Position numbers and translations under genes: made by a program. From contig JAHZIX010000045.1 in NCBI GenBank assembly GCA_022601195.1, forward strand, positions 496,001-560,000: 64,000 nt of DNA, written 5' to 3'. The DNA is from Deltaproteobacteria bacterium. Lineage in GTDB: Bacteria > Acidobacteriota > Thermoanaerobaculia > Multivoradales > JAHZIX01. Below are positions 23,872-33,347 of the stretch, piece after piece (within the stretch, counting starts at the first letter, position 1; each line of letters opens with the position of its first letter). The notes under the pieces were generated by a model. It saw only the letters and a list, made by a program, of their open reading frames with translations. It did no database searches and was not told the origin of the DNA.

Positions 23872-26800
23872 ATGTGTGCACTGCTTGGTGATGGACGGCG
23901 GGGGAAGATCTCGCCCCTCGCGGCTCGAGGTTTGTTTGCGGTCACCATCTGCCTGTTACTCGTACCTGCCTGGGCGGCTCGGAGCCCCGAAACGGGGTCT
24001 GAACTCGAAGGGCTGGCCTTTTTTCGCCCGGAGTTGACTCTCAGTGGCGGCGGCCAACACCTCGGCGCCATCGAGGGTTTGTTGGCAAATCAGCAGGAAT
24101 GGCAGGAATTTCTCTCTCGCTATGGCGGCGAGGGAGAGGTCTACATCGACCCCAGGTCCGGGGTGCCCAGCAACATCATGGCTCCTATTCCTCTCGTACC
24201 GGGGGATGGGTATGGCAACGAGCTGACCTTTCATCAGCTGAGCGGCGATCTCAACCGAGAGGTCACCAAGGTGGACGAAGACCTGGTTCAGGACGCTCTG
24301 CTGGCTTTCATTTTCGAGAACCAGGCAGTGCTCACCATCGACGTCAGCCAGCTGGGGGAATTGGTTGCCGGCAAGGCGACGGAAAACCTGTGGCAGATAC
24401 ACCTTCCCCAGGAAGTCGAAGGCATACCGGTGCGCTACTCCCGCCTAACCGCTACCGTGAGCCACGGCAATCTCGTCCTTTTGGGTGGCGAGCTTTGGGG
24501 CAACGTGGGCATCGACCCCACGCCCCGCCTCTCCCCCGAGGAGGCCATGAGGGCTGGCTTCGAGTACGTTGGAGGTCGCCTTCCGGCCGATAGCCTCGTT
24601 GCCTCCCCTACCCTGGAGATCGTGCCGATCGCTCCAGCGGAGTACGAGAGTGCATCGGGCTTCAACGGCCCCGTGGGCGCAGGCTACGGCCATCTGCTGG
24701 TCTACACCTTTGTCTTCGAGAGAAAAGGCACCGAGGGAACTTGGCAGCTGGCGGTGGATGCCCACGATGGCTCCGTGGTGGAGCTCAAAGACGTCAACCA
24801 CTACGTGACCCGGCGCATCACCGGAGGGGTCTACCCTCAGTCCAGCACCGACCAATGCCCGGTGACCACCTACAACCTCTACGACCACAATCGTTGCGGT
24901 GTGATGCAGGGGGGCTATCCCATGGCCGGAGCCGACACGGGCCAGGCCGCCCCCAACGACTTCACCACCACTTCTGGTCAGTACAACTACACGAGCGGGG
25001 TCTCGACGACCACCTTGAGCGGTTTGTCCTCCAATCTCAACGACACCTGTGGCCCCATCAGCGAAAGCTCCGCCAACGGTACGATCTTGCTCGGAGGAGC
25101 TACCGGCCAGCACGACTGCACCACTCCGGTGGGAGCTGCTAGCGCCGGGAATACCTCGGCCTCCCGCACGGTGTTTCACGACACGACGAAACTCAACGAA
25201 GTGGCTCGGGGCTGGTTACCGGCCAATCCTTGGTTGCAGACGGCGATTCCCACCAATGTCAATTTGGGAAGCTCCTGCAACGCCTTTTACAGTCCTTTTG
25301 CCGGCAGTATCAATTTCTACACCAGTGGGAGCCTCTCCACACCCCTCGGGCCCTTGGTGTGTCGCAACACCGGTGAAATCACTGCCGTAACGGATCACGA
25401 GTGGGGTCACGCCTTGGATGACAACGACACCGGCGGAGTGCTGAGCAATACCAGCGAGGGCTATGCGGACATTGCGACCATCTACAAGACTCATAGCTCC
25501 TGTGTCGGCTACGGCTTTTGGGATACGGGCTCGGCGGGGGCTCTCGGTTGCGGCTTGACCGCCGATGGCACTGGTGCCAACACCAACGCGGTCGGGCTGA
25601 GCGCAACGAACTTTCATTGCGCTACCGATTGTTCGGGGGTGCGGGAAGCGGATTGGGCCAGCCACGTGGGCGGCGTGCCGGATACACCGCAGAATTTCGT
25701 CTGCCCTCAATGCGGCGGTGGCGGCGGCCCTTGCGGTCGGCAGACCCATTGCTCCGGAGAACCGATTCGTCAGGCGGGCTGGGATCTCGTGGCGAGGGAT
25801 CTTCAATCCTCTCCATTCTTTCTCGACCGCAACAACGCTTTCATCGTCGGCAACAAGTTGTTCTACCAGGGAAGCGGCAATGTTTCTCAGTGGTACAGCT
25901 GTAGCTGCGCTGCCGGCACCTCCGGCGGTTGTGGCGCGGGCAATGGCTACATGCAGTGGTTGGCCGCCGACGACGACAACGGCAACATCAACGACGGCAC
26001 TCCCCACATGACGGCAATTCACGCTGCTTTCGACCGCCACAACATCGCCTGTGGCACCCCTGCCCCTTTCAATACCGGTTGCTTCGCAGGGCCGACAGCT
26101 GCGCCGCAGGTCCGGGTCAAGCCGGGACCGAGTTCCATCAGCCTGTCCTGGAACGCCATCGCCGGGGCGACGAAATATTGGGTGCTCCGGAGCGAGGGAA
26201 TCAACGGCTGTGACTCTGGCAAGGCGATTATTGCTACGGTCAACAGCCCAACGACCGGCTTCACGGACAAGGATGTGCTGGCTGGACACCAATACTGCTA
26301 TTCGGTGGTGGCGGTGGGTGCCACGGATTCCTGCTTTGGGCCGGCGAGCGTTTGTGCCTGCTCGACCCCAGCTCGCTGCTTGGGGAATCCCTCTCAAAGC
26401 CTCCTGAAGGAGGACTTCGTCTCCGGAATTCCCAATACCTGGACCGTTCTCGACGGCGGCAGTGGTGGTGGCGCTTCGTCCACCTGGAACACCAACAACC
26501 CCTGCGGCCTATCCATTGGCAGTCCCTTTAGTAGTCCGTGGGCGGAGACGAACTCTCAATGCGCCGGCCTCGGGGCCAGCCAGGATGAGCAACTGATCAC
26601 CCCTCGCCTCGATATTCGAGGGTGTACGCAGGTGTTTCTCAACTTTTCGAACCAATTCGCCTGGAACCCTGCCGGAAATGCTGAGATTGCTGACGTGGAC
26701 GTTTCGACGGACGGTGGAAATACCTGGTTCAACGTCCTGCGCTTGGAGAACCACAACCAGGGCTTTCCGAATCCGGAGTCGAGGAATATCGATCTGACCC

Positions 26801-26955
26801 CCCACACTCGAGGTCAGAAAAAACTGGACGTTCGTTTTCACTATTACGACGCCAGTGGCGACGGTTGGTGGGCGGTCGACAATGTGTTGGTCAGCTGCCG
26901 TTGCCGGCAGGACTCGGATAGGACCGATACCTCGCTTCCCTTCCCCGCTCCCTGA
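23872..26955 (+). CDS. Secreted zinc metalloprotease-like protein with fibronectin-like and C-terminal adhesion domains
   Basis: A 1027-residue exported protein. A signal peptide (GLFAVTICLLLVPAWA) is followed by a propeptide-like region with FTP-type features (DLVQDALLAFIFENQAVL, VEGIPVRYSRLTATVSHGNLV). The zinc site is HEWGH (H509, E510, H513) with a likely third ligand E529 in SEGYADI, a gluzincin arrangement. A fibronectin-III-like stretch (about 745-825, ISLSWNAIAGATKYWVLRS) and a C-terminal jelly-roll-like part (EDFVSGIPNTW, VDVSTDGGNTWFNV, WWAVDNVLVSC) follow, as in secreted proteases of the M36/M6 kind. I chose the ATG at 23872 for its spacing from GGAGGAG; a GTG at 23866 sits inside that site. 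Confidence 0.75.
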   Translation: MCALLGDGRRGKISPLAARGLFAVTICLLLVPAWAARSPETGSELEGLAFFRPELTLSGGGQHLGAIEGLLANQQEWQEFLSRYGGEGEVYIDPRSGVPSNIMAPIPLVPGDGYGNELTFHQLSGDLNREVTKVDEDLVQDALLAFIFENQAVLTIDVSQLGELVAGKATENLWQIHLPQEVEGIPVRYSRLTATVSHGNLVLLGGELWGNVGIDPTPRLSPEEAMRAGFEYVGGRLPADSLVASPTLEIVPIAPAEYESASGFNGPVGAGYGHLLVYTFVFERKGTEGTWQLAVDAHDGSVVELKDVNHYVTRRITGGVYPQSSTDQCPVTTYNLYDHNRCGVMQGGYPMAGADTGQAAPNDFTTTSGQYNYTSGVSTTTLSGLSSNLNDTCGPISESSANGTILLGGATGQHDCTTPVGAASAGNTSASRTVFHDTTKLNEVARGWLPANPWLQTAIPTNVNLGSSCNAFYSPFAGSINFYTSGSLSTPLGPLVCRNTGEITAVTDHEWGHALDDNDTGGVLSNTSEGYADIATIYKTHSSCVGYGFWDTGSAGALGCGLTADGTGANTNAVGLSATNFHCATDCSGVREADWASHVGGVPDTPQNFVCPQCGGGGGPCGRQTHCSGEPIRQAGWDLVARDLQSSPFFLDRNNAFIVGNKLFYQGSGNVSQWYSCSCAAGTSGGCGAGNGYMQWLAADDDNGNINDGTPHMTAIHAAFDRHNIACGTPAPFNTGCFAGPTAAPQVRVKPGPSSISLSWNAIAGATKYWVLRSEGINGCDSGKAIIATVNSPTTGFTDKDVLAGHQYCYSVVAVGATDSCFGPASVCACSTPARCLGNPSQSLLKEDFVSGIPNTWTVLDGGSGGGASSTWNTNNPCGLSIGSPFSSPWAETNSQCAGLGASQDEQLITPRLDIRGCTQVFLNFSNQFAWNPAGNAEIADVDVSTDGGNTWFNVLRLENHNQGFPNPESRNIDLTPHTRGQKKLDVRFHYYDASGDGWWAVDNVLVSCRCRQDSDRTDTSLPFPAP

Positions 26956-26991
26956 GGCGGAAAGAGAACTTGGGCAACCGCCTCGGTTTTT
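26954..26991 (+). terminator. Rho-independent terminator of the metalloprotease gene
   Basis: GAGGCGG (26954-26960, overlapping the stop codon) pairs with CCGCCTC (26978-26984) and is followed by GG and five Ts (26987-26991). The loop is 17 bases. Confidence 0.6.
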
Positions 26992-27207
26992 CCGGGGCGA
27001 ATTCGAGGGCCAGGTCTCACCCCCTGGTCCTCCCTTTTTTCTTGGGGGAACGGGAGCCGCTAGCTCCTGTCTTGAACCGACCTTGAAATCTACCTTCTTC
27101 TACCAGGGGGGTGAAACCATTTACTACAGCTGTCGTAGAATAGGGCTGAGCCTCCATGGCGTTTTCTTCGTTTCGCACTTACCAGCCCTTATAAGGAGAG
27201 CGGCAGT

Positions 27208-27867
27208 ATGAACAGCTCATCCCACCTTCAGAACGTCCCGCGGAACCCTCTTCGAAATATCAGCCTGGCTCTGCTTTTCCTGTTGGGGGCTGCCCACGCC
27301 GCGGCTGAGGGCGGAGCCCTGGTGCCAACGCCGGAAACCGGTTTCGGCCCGTTCTACCCGGCGGAAGATGCCCTAGACCGGGACCACGACCTGACCCGCT
27401 TCGGCGATTCAGACGCCAAGCCCAACGGGCAGATCATCGAGGTGGAAGGCATCGTGCGGGATGTTCGCGGTGAGGTGTTGGTGGGAGCCGAGGTGGTTAT
27501 CTGGCAGACGGACACCCACGGTAAATACAATCACCCTAGTGAGGACCGTAAGGCTGCGAACGGTGGGGAAATCCCCTTGGACCCGGGGTTTCAGTATTGG
27601 GGACGCACGAGGACCGATGCTGACGGGAAATATTTCTTCCGCACCATCATCCCCGGCAGCTATGGACGGGCTCGGCATATTCACTGCAGCGTTTCCCACC
27701 GCAAGGGTCAGCCTTTCGCTACGGAGATGCACTTTGCCAACGACCCCTTGGCCGACGACGACTTCGTGACCTCGCGGCAGGAGCATGACCGGCTCATCGT
27801 AGAGCTCGAAGCCACGACTTCCGGGGTTCTTCGAGGCCGGTTCGACATAGTGGTTCCAGAGGGCTAG
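27208..27867 (+). CDS. Exported intradiol ring-cleavage dioxygenase-like protein
   Basis: A 219-residue protein with a signal peptide (NISLALLFLLGAAHAAAEG). The mature part has the fold markers of protocatechuate 3,4-dioxygenase/intradiol enzymes: PETGFGPFYPAED, an IEVEGIVRDVRGEVLVGAEV strand pair, and WQTDTHGKYNHP. The four iron(III) ligands are all present: Y107, Y152 (PGSYGRARHIH), H157 and H159. The linker between the second tyrosine and the HIH motif is shorter than in the Pseudomonas enzymes. It is exported and stands alone, so it may act on extracellular aromatics; the substrate is unknown. Shine-Dalgarno AAGGAGAG precedes the ATG. Confidence 0.75.
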   Translation: MNSSSHLQNVPRNPLRNISLALLFLLGAAHAAAEGGALVPTPETGFGPFYPAEDALDRDHDLTRFGDSDAKPNGQIIEVEGIVRDVRGEVLVGAEVVIWQTDTHGKYNHPSEDRKAANGGEIPLDPGFQYWGRTRTDADGKYFFRTIIPGSYGRARHIHCSVSHRKGQPFATEMHFANDPLADDDFVTSRQEHDRLIVELEATTSGVLRGRFDIVVPEG

Positions 27868-28194
27868 TGCCTCGGCTTTCAGCCGACCGGGGTTACCCTG
27901 GCAGCTCTCCCGGGCCTACGCTGGCATTGGTCTCATTAGGGCTACAGTGGCTTTCGTTTCTTCAGCGGCATTAGAAGTTCGTCACCGCAACCCATTCGAA
28001 CGAAATTGGAGGTCAGCAATGGTTTGAGGTCTTCAATTTCCACCTCAGACCGCTACCCAGTTTCAGAAACCCGTTCCCGGTGGTCGGAGTTCACTGTCCC
28101 GGGGTAGCGGTAACAGGGTTTTAAGGGCTCTCCGCAAATGCCGGAATCCCGCCCCCGATTCCGGGGGAGGTTCCAACGGCAAAGTTCGGAGCCT
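27868..28194. other. Convergent intergenic region with hairpin
   Basis: About 327 bases between the convergent dioxygenase and exported-protein genes. At 28141-28164 an 8-bp perfect inverted repeat (CCGGAATC / GATTCCGG, 8-base loop) may stop transcription, though no T-run flanks it. Nothing else is recognisable. Confidence 0.4.
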
Positions 28195-29079
28195 TTAGTG
28201 CTCCGGTGGTTGAGCGGTTCTCAAGTCCGCCTGCGGATCATCTCCAGAAATTCCCTCAAAGAGGTTCGCGAACGCAGCCTGCTCGGATGCAAGCTCCAAA
28301 TTGTTCCGATAGCCCTCGTCTACTAGGCTCCAGTCCACTTGTAGGAGCGGATTCTCCTGGCGTATCTCTTCGCGGTCCAGAATCGCCGTGAGAGAAACGA
28401 GCAAATTCTCGAACCGTCCGAGGTTTACCTGGGAGTTTCCGCTCTTTGTCAACGAAGCCATCTGCCGGATCGCTTCGCGACTGGATTCCGTCATGTTTTT
28501 GACCAAGACTGCTCCCCGCTCCCTATCGGCGAAGCGATCCGCGAACTGGAGATAGGCATCGTCTTGCCATAGGCGAAGGGGCACCTCGAAGAGGCGAACA
28601 GCTTGAGCCCTAAATGCCAGACGCCCTTCAAAATCCTGATCGACTAGGCGGGAGAACTTGAGTGCTATCTGCGCCGGGTCGGCAGCCTCTGAGACGGAAT
28701 CGAGCTTCAGCCCGGAATACTCTGTTAACTCCAGCCACCAACCCGTCTGAGCCTCAACGATCCTGAAACGTGAGACTCCATCCAGGATAAACCTCTCTTC
28801 GCTCAGGATGAGGCGGGAAGGGCCGGAGCCCTCCGCAAGAACTTGTGTCAACTCTCGATCCGGTAGCCAAGAGTTCAGGAGAAGCGTACGCAGCTCGAGT
28901 AGCTCTGAGCCCGAGAATCCATGCCACTGCTGCCACCGTGTAACCGGTGACGGCAGCTGGGCTGTCAACGGATGCTCTCCTGGAGGCGCTTCGCCATGAC
29001 TGGCGCGATCAGCGGCTCCGGTACCGAAAATAGTCGCCAAGAGAAGTACTAAAGAAACCTGAAACCTCGTTCTTTTCAT
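28195..29079 (-). CDS. Exported protein of unknown function
   Basis: A 294-residue protein starting at the ATG at 29079 (AAGGAG upstream). MKRTRFQVSLVLLLATIFGTGAAD is written here as its signal peptide in two parts: basic MKRTRF, then hydrophobic VSLVLLLATIFGTGAA. The mature part is mainly helical (FSGSELLELRTLLLNSW, LAFRAQAVRLFEVPLRLW) with several acidic/arginine-rich segments (FADRFADRERGAVLV). No family was recognised. It follows the larger exported protein at 29094 by 14 bases on the same strand, so the two are likely co-transcribed and may act together outside the cytoplasm. Confidence 0.55.
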   Translation of the reverse strand: MKRTRFQVSLVLLLATIFGTGAADRASHGEAPPGEHPLTAQLPSPVTRWQQWHGFSGSELLELRTLLLNSWLPDRELTQVLAEGSGPSRLILSEERFILDGVSRFRIVEAQTGWWLELTEYSGLKLDSVSEAADPAQIALKFSRLVDQDFEGRLAFRAQAVRLFEVPLRLWQDDAYLQFADRFADRERGAVLVKNMTESSREAIRQMASLTKSGNSQVNLGRFENLLVSLTAILDREEIRQENPLLQVDWSLVDEGYRNNLELASEQAAFANLFEGISGDDPQADLRTAQPPEH

Positions 29080-29093
29080 TGCCTTCTCCTTCC

Positions 29094-31205
29094 TTAGCAA
29101 TTGAGATTCCCACCGCAACCGAGGCTTCCCGCACACGATTGTTTGCAGGTTCCACAGGCTGCCTTCGCAAGGTTCTTACACACAGCACGCCCAAACGGTA
29201 AGCGGTCGCAGCGGCAGTCAGCGACACTCTTCTGCTTGGTGCAGCAGCTGAAACAAGATGAGCACGAGTTGCTTTGGTCAGCGCAGCCTCTGGTCGGATC
29301 GAAGGGTGGTGGATTGTGGGTCCTTTGGCATTTGTCAGCCTGAGCTCGGTTATCGCCTTCGAAAAGCGCGCTGCCTCGTGTGCACTCCCAGCCGTCATCG
29401 AAGACAATATCTCCCCATGCCGTGAAGCGTAGGTTCTGGTCCGTTAGGTTGGAGGAGGAAACCATATGTCCATCCCAAGTCACCGGTGATGAGTAGCTAA
29501 GACTGCTGAATCCACTCATCGAGTACGGCCCAAGGATACCGGTGCAGGTGGAGATGAATTCTACGCCCTCGAAGGAGGTGGGCGTATCGAAGTGCACGAT
29601 TACCGGTCCCGGCAAGATTTCGCCGTAGGATTCCTCCAGGCAGCAGCCGTGGCAATTGAAGCCGAAACGATCAAGGCTGTGGCGGGGCCGGGCTTGTGTT
29701 CTCGCGATCACCTCGTGGCTACCTCGGGCCGACCACTGGAAAAAGCCGCTACGGAAGGTCGGGTCGAGCTTGCGACCGAGCAGATCCGGCTTGCCATCGC
29801 CAGCCAGGTCCGCAAAGTCGATGCGCCTGGATTCGCCGGCAGGAATGTCTATTGGCTCGAGTGCATACGTACCGCCAGGCCAGGAAATTTGGCCGAGGAT
29901 GGAGGTCGTCTCATCTCCAATATTCACCAGGTCGGTCGAAACATCGAAATCGTCGAGGTTGGGCAGTGGGTACAGACCGCTTTGGTGTGCCGTGGACGTG
30001 TCGAAGAAAGTAACATCGAGCACCTCACCGCTGTTCAGCTCCGTCGTCGAGGTCAGCTGTAGAGCCGCGTTATCGGCCACCACCCGCGCACGGCCTTCGG
30101 CAGGGAGCTCAAGACCAAGGGATGCCGCCAGAACATCGAGCTCAACGGAGACGATCTCTTTAGAACCCAGGGAGACTTCCTGCCGCATCACCTCTTCTCC
30201 CGTTTCATGGTTCATCAGGATCACTTCGGCGCCAATGGCGCCGTGATCGCTGTTAAAGAGGCTCAGAATGGTTCGCGGTGCGGCGCCCTGCGGAGATGCA
30301 GCCAAGGGAAAGGGGAGTGACTCGAACTGGGTGAAGGAGGTCCGGACACCCTCTAGGCCGACCTTTAACCGGCTCAGGTGGCGACTCCGATTCGGTGCGA
30401 GCTGCAGGTCTCTCGGCTGAAGAAAGCCCGCAATTGCTACCGCATCAGATCGGTTGTTGAAGCTCAATCGCATCCACCCGTACCCTAGTCGAGGGTCAAT
30501 ATCGACCGGGAAAACAGTCTTGCGAACTCCAGGGTTCAAGGTGCCCGCCTTCCGATAGAGGGTCTTGTCGCCCTGGCCCAATTGGAGCCGGTAGCCCACC
30601 GGTAGCTCCGCGCCGTTCACCAGGTAGAAGCCAGGAACAACCCCTTCGCCCAGCAGGCGTGTATCCCAGAAAGAGGTGCGCTGTCTGCTGTGATCGATTC
30701 CGACTGCCTTCAGTGGAACCTCGACGACTTGCTTACCCCGTTCGAGAACCACCCAGCCCTGCACCATGGTGCTGTCGCCCAGGAAGTCGATCCATAAGCT
30801 GCCGGACTGGTGGGTTGATGGCGATCCGGCAAGCTGTTGACGCAGCGAGAGAGCAACGTGCTGGTTGGGCTCGAGCAGGTGTTGACCCAGGAGGAGAACC
30901 TCCGCCTTCTCGTTGCTCACTTCGATGTCGACCTCGATCGGGCTGTTAAAGCTGTTCAGTAGGTAGAGCATGGTCTCGTCACTACCCTCGACGGAATAGT
31001 GAGGGCTCATCAATCGCGTCGGTCGGGCGTTGGCCATTCGTTCGGCCTGCTGTCGTTCTATGCGAACCACAGCTGCCTTGTCAGCATGCGCTTTCTCGAG
31101 CTCTGGCGTCACAGCAAGACCCTTCGATGGGCAGAATGCCAGCATGAGAATCGCCAGGGCGGGGAATCCAAGTTTTGAACGGGAGCGGGAGGCTGGGTAG
31201 GGCAT
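29094..31205 (-). CDS. Large exported protein with cysteine-rich C-terminus, unknown function
   Basis: A 703-residue protein. The ATG at 31205 follows GGAG by 6 bases; a TTG four codons upstream is less likely. A signal peptide (SKLGFPALAILMLAFCPSKGLA) precedes repeated beta-rich segments containing YLLNSFNSPIEVDIEV, WIDFLGDSTMVQGWVV and LSLFNSDHGAIGAEVILMN, which read like repeated immunoglobulin-like modules. The last 70 residues hold a dense cysteine cluster (CADQSNSCSSCFSCC, CGTCKQSCAGSLGCGG) likely forming disulfides. No catalytic motif was seen and no family recognised. First gene of a two-gene exported-protein operon. Confidence 0.55.
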   Translation of the reverse strand: MPYPASRSRSKLGFPALAILMLAFCPSKGLAVTPELEKAHADKAAVVRIERQQAERMANARPTRLMSPHYSVEGSDETMLYLLNSFNSPIEVDIEVSNEKAEVLLLGQHLLEPNQHVALSLRQQLAGSPSTHQSGSLWIDFLGDSTMVQGWVVLERGKQVVEVPLKAVGIDHSRQRTSFWDTRLLGEGVVPGFYLVNGAELPVGYRLQLGQGDKTLYRKAGTLNPGVRKTVFPVDIDPRLGYGWMRLSFNNRSDAVAIAGFLQPRDLQLAPNRSRHLSRLKVGLEGVRTSFTQFESLPFPLAASPQGAAPRTILSLFNSDHGAIGAEVILMNHETGEEVMRQEVSLGSKEIVSVELDVLAASLGLELPAEGRARVVADNAALQLTSTTELNSGEVLDVTFFDTSTAHQSGLYPLPNLDDFDVSTDLVNIGDETTSILGQISWPGGTYALEPIDIPAGESRRIDFADLAGDGKPDLLGRKLDPTFRSGFFQWSARGSHEVIARTQARPRHSLDRFGFNCHGCCLEESYGEILPGPVIVHFDTPTSFEGVEFISTCTGILGPYSMSGFSSLSYSSPVTWDGHMVSSSNLTDQNLRFTAWGDIVFDDGWECTRGSALFEGDNRAQADKCQRTHNPPPFDPTRGCADQSNSCSSCFSCCTKQKSVADCRCDRLPFGRAVCKNLAKAACGTCKQSCAGSLGCGGNLNC

Positions 31206-31957
31206 AGTGTTCTCCAAAATATTTTAGAAATTTCGCACGCATGGAGACTTGCCGGTTAACATGTTGAATCGCTGGACAAACGGAGCTACCCGGCGCTTGA
31301 ACATCTGGCGACAATCGCCACTCTGGCCTCTGGTGAAAGCTTCCTTGGCACTGGGCCTTAGGAGCAAAGAACCTCCCTTCTTGAGAGATGACACGGCCCG
31401 AATTGGCAGTGCCTACTGGGAAAGACGCTTCATAGCGTCCAATACCCCGGCAAGAGAGAACGTCTCCTATGGTTAATGCGCGAGATTTCTGGCAAATGGG
31501 AATCACGAGGGAGTGATTCAGGGAGTGCGTGAGATCTTCCCCGCCGTGGCGAGTCAGTCCTATTTCACAAAAATGGGGTGAGCGGTTCCTCGACGTCCCG
31601 GGGGCCCTGGACGACTCTTGTTTCGGTTGTATCGAGGCATTTCGGAGGCAGGCAGCCCCCCGGGGAATTGATCGGGTGGGTTATGGGGGCCGGAGTCGCC
31701 TGGTAGAAGATCGGTCTCGGCCTGCCATAGCCCTTCTTCCTAGAGGCTCTCCAGCTCGGAGGTAGGCTCAAACTTGGGGGCAGCCTCGTCTTGTTGTCCC
31801 CAAAACCTGAAATCAACCCGGGCTGGATGAGAGGTCTTGCAACTGGTGGCCTAGGTCGAGAAGAACTTCGAGCCAGAACTCTAGAAAGTTTCCGAAACCT
31901 TGGAACCCAGATGGCGGAGCGATGGCCCGAGAACGCCCCTTGAGGCTACCGGCAGCT
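31206..31957. other. Gene-poor intergenic region
   Basis: About 750 bases between the start of the exported-protein operon and the end of the trans-sulfuration gene, both on the minus strand. Several short ORFs exist on both strands (for example 31249-31476 and 31565-31816) but none has a ribosome site, domain or codon pattern I can support. No tRNA or repeat was seen. It should contain the promoter of the exported operon. Confidence 0.4.
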
Positions 31958-33121
31958 CTAGCTGATCCCCAGGCCCTGCTCCAGGTCTGCTATCAAGTCG
32001 GCTGCATCTTCGATACCCACGGACAAGCGAATCAAGCCGTCCCCAATTCCTGCTTCCCGACGAGCCTCCGGTGACATTCCTGCGTGGGAGGTGGTCGCGG
32101 GCCGGGTGATGAGGGTTTCGACTCCGCCGAGGCTAGGTGCCACAGCGGGGAATTGGAGGCGACGGAACAGGTGGTCGGCCGCTTCGGCACCACCAGCCAA
32201 CTCAAAGCTCAGCATTCCGGAGAAGCCATCGAAGAGCTCCTTGGCGCGAGCATGGCGAGGGTGGGAGGCGAGCCCTGGATAGTAGACCTTCTCGACTCCA
32301 TCATGACTCTCCAAATAAGTAGCGATGGCCAAAGCGGAAGCATTGTGCTGGCGCATGCGCAGCTCGAGGGTCTTGACGCCCCGGTGAAAGAGAAAGCAGG
32401 CATGGGGGTCGAGGCTGCCTCCTAGGTGATTGAGTCGGTGCAAGACCTTGTCCACCAAGGGGCGGCTTCCAATGACCGCGCCGGCGACGATGTCGGAATG
32501 GCCATTGAGATATTTGGTCGCGCTGTGCAGGGAGAGGTCAAAACCAAGAGCGCAGGGCCGGAAGTTCACCGGTGAAGGGAAGGTGTTGTCGATCAGGGAG
32601 ACCAAGCCGTGTTGGCGGGCGAAGCTGACGACCGCAGCCAAGTCGGGAATGTCCAACAGAGGGTTGCTCATGGACTCCACATAGATGGCTCGGGTCTGGC
32701 TGCGTAGTTGGCTCTCCCAGGTCTCCGGCCGGTCGCCATCGAAAAAGCTCACTTCGATCCCCAGTGCGGGCAGCTCGGTGGTCACCAGGTCCTGGGTGCC
32801 GCCATAGAGGCCCTTTTGGATCAACAGGTGATCACCAGCCTTTAGCACGGTCAATAGAGTGGTCGAGATGGCAGCCATGCCGCTACCGGTCACCAGGGCG
32901 GCTTCTGCCTGTTCCACAGCGGCCAATTTGGCGTGGAGAGTTTGATGGTTGGGAGTATTGTTGAGGCGGATGTATTTGAGGTCATGGTAGCTGGACTGCC
33001 CGTCATACTCGAAGGTCGAGCTTTGAAAGACGGGCAAGACCACGGCACCGCCGATTCTGGGCTTGGGTTCTCCGGCGTGAACCAGCAGAGTATTTCGCTG
33101 TGGCTTGGTTTTCTTGGGCAT
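31958..33121 (-). CDS. Cys/Met metabolism PLP-dependent enzyme (cystathionine beta-lyase/gamma-synthase family)
   Basis: A 387-residue fold-type I PLP enzyme. Seen: VHAGEPKPRIGGAVVLPVFQ at the N-terminus, ALVTGSGMAAISTTLL, a cofactor-binding region VESMSNPLLDIPDL and SLIDNTF, and the Schiff-base lysine K203 in LHSATKYLNGHSD. The C-terminus has LGGVETLITRPATTSHA. The family covers cystathionine gamma-synthase, beta-lyase, gamma-lyase and methionine gamma-lyase, and these cannot be separated here with confidence. The N-terminal YDGQSSYHDLKYIRLNNTPNH is characteristic of a MetC-like subgroup, split here as YDGQSSYHDL and KYIRLNNTPNH. Apparently monocistronic. Confidence 0.85.
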   Translation of the reverse strand: MPKKTKPQRNTLLVHAGEPKPRIGGAVVLPVFQSSTFEYDGQSSYHDLKYIRLNNTPNHQTLHAKLAAVEQAEAALVTGSGMAAISTTLLTVLKAGDHLLIQKGLYGGTQDLVTTELPALGIEVSFFDGDRPETWESQLRSQTRAIYVESMSNPLLDIPDLAAVVSFARQHGLVSLIDNTFPSPVNFRPCALGFDLSLHSATKYLNGHSDIVAGAVIGSRPLVDKVLHRLNHLGGSLDPHACFLFHRGVKTLELRMRQHNASALAIATYLESHDGVEKVYYPGLASHPRHARAKELFDGFSGMLSFELAGGAEAADHLFRRLQFPAVAPSLGGVETLITRPATTSHAGMSPEARREAGIGDGLIRLSVGIEDAADLIADLEQGLGIS

Positions 33122-33347
33122 GGATCGGTGGCTCCCTGGGTTCGAATGGCGTTTCGTGAGAGTCTACAGCAGCTCAAATGGGATTGAAGGGCCGAGGCAG
33201 GTGCCCGCCCAAGTAGAGATCACCGCAGATCGCGGTTCAACGGAACTGGCTGCTGGGAAGTGGGGCAAGGCAGGGCGGCTCAGGATGCGAAGGGGCATGA
33301 TGTGACACAATGCGCCGATTCACTGGAACACCCTTGAGGAGACCAGG

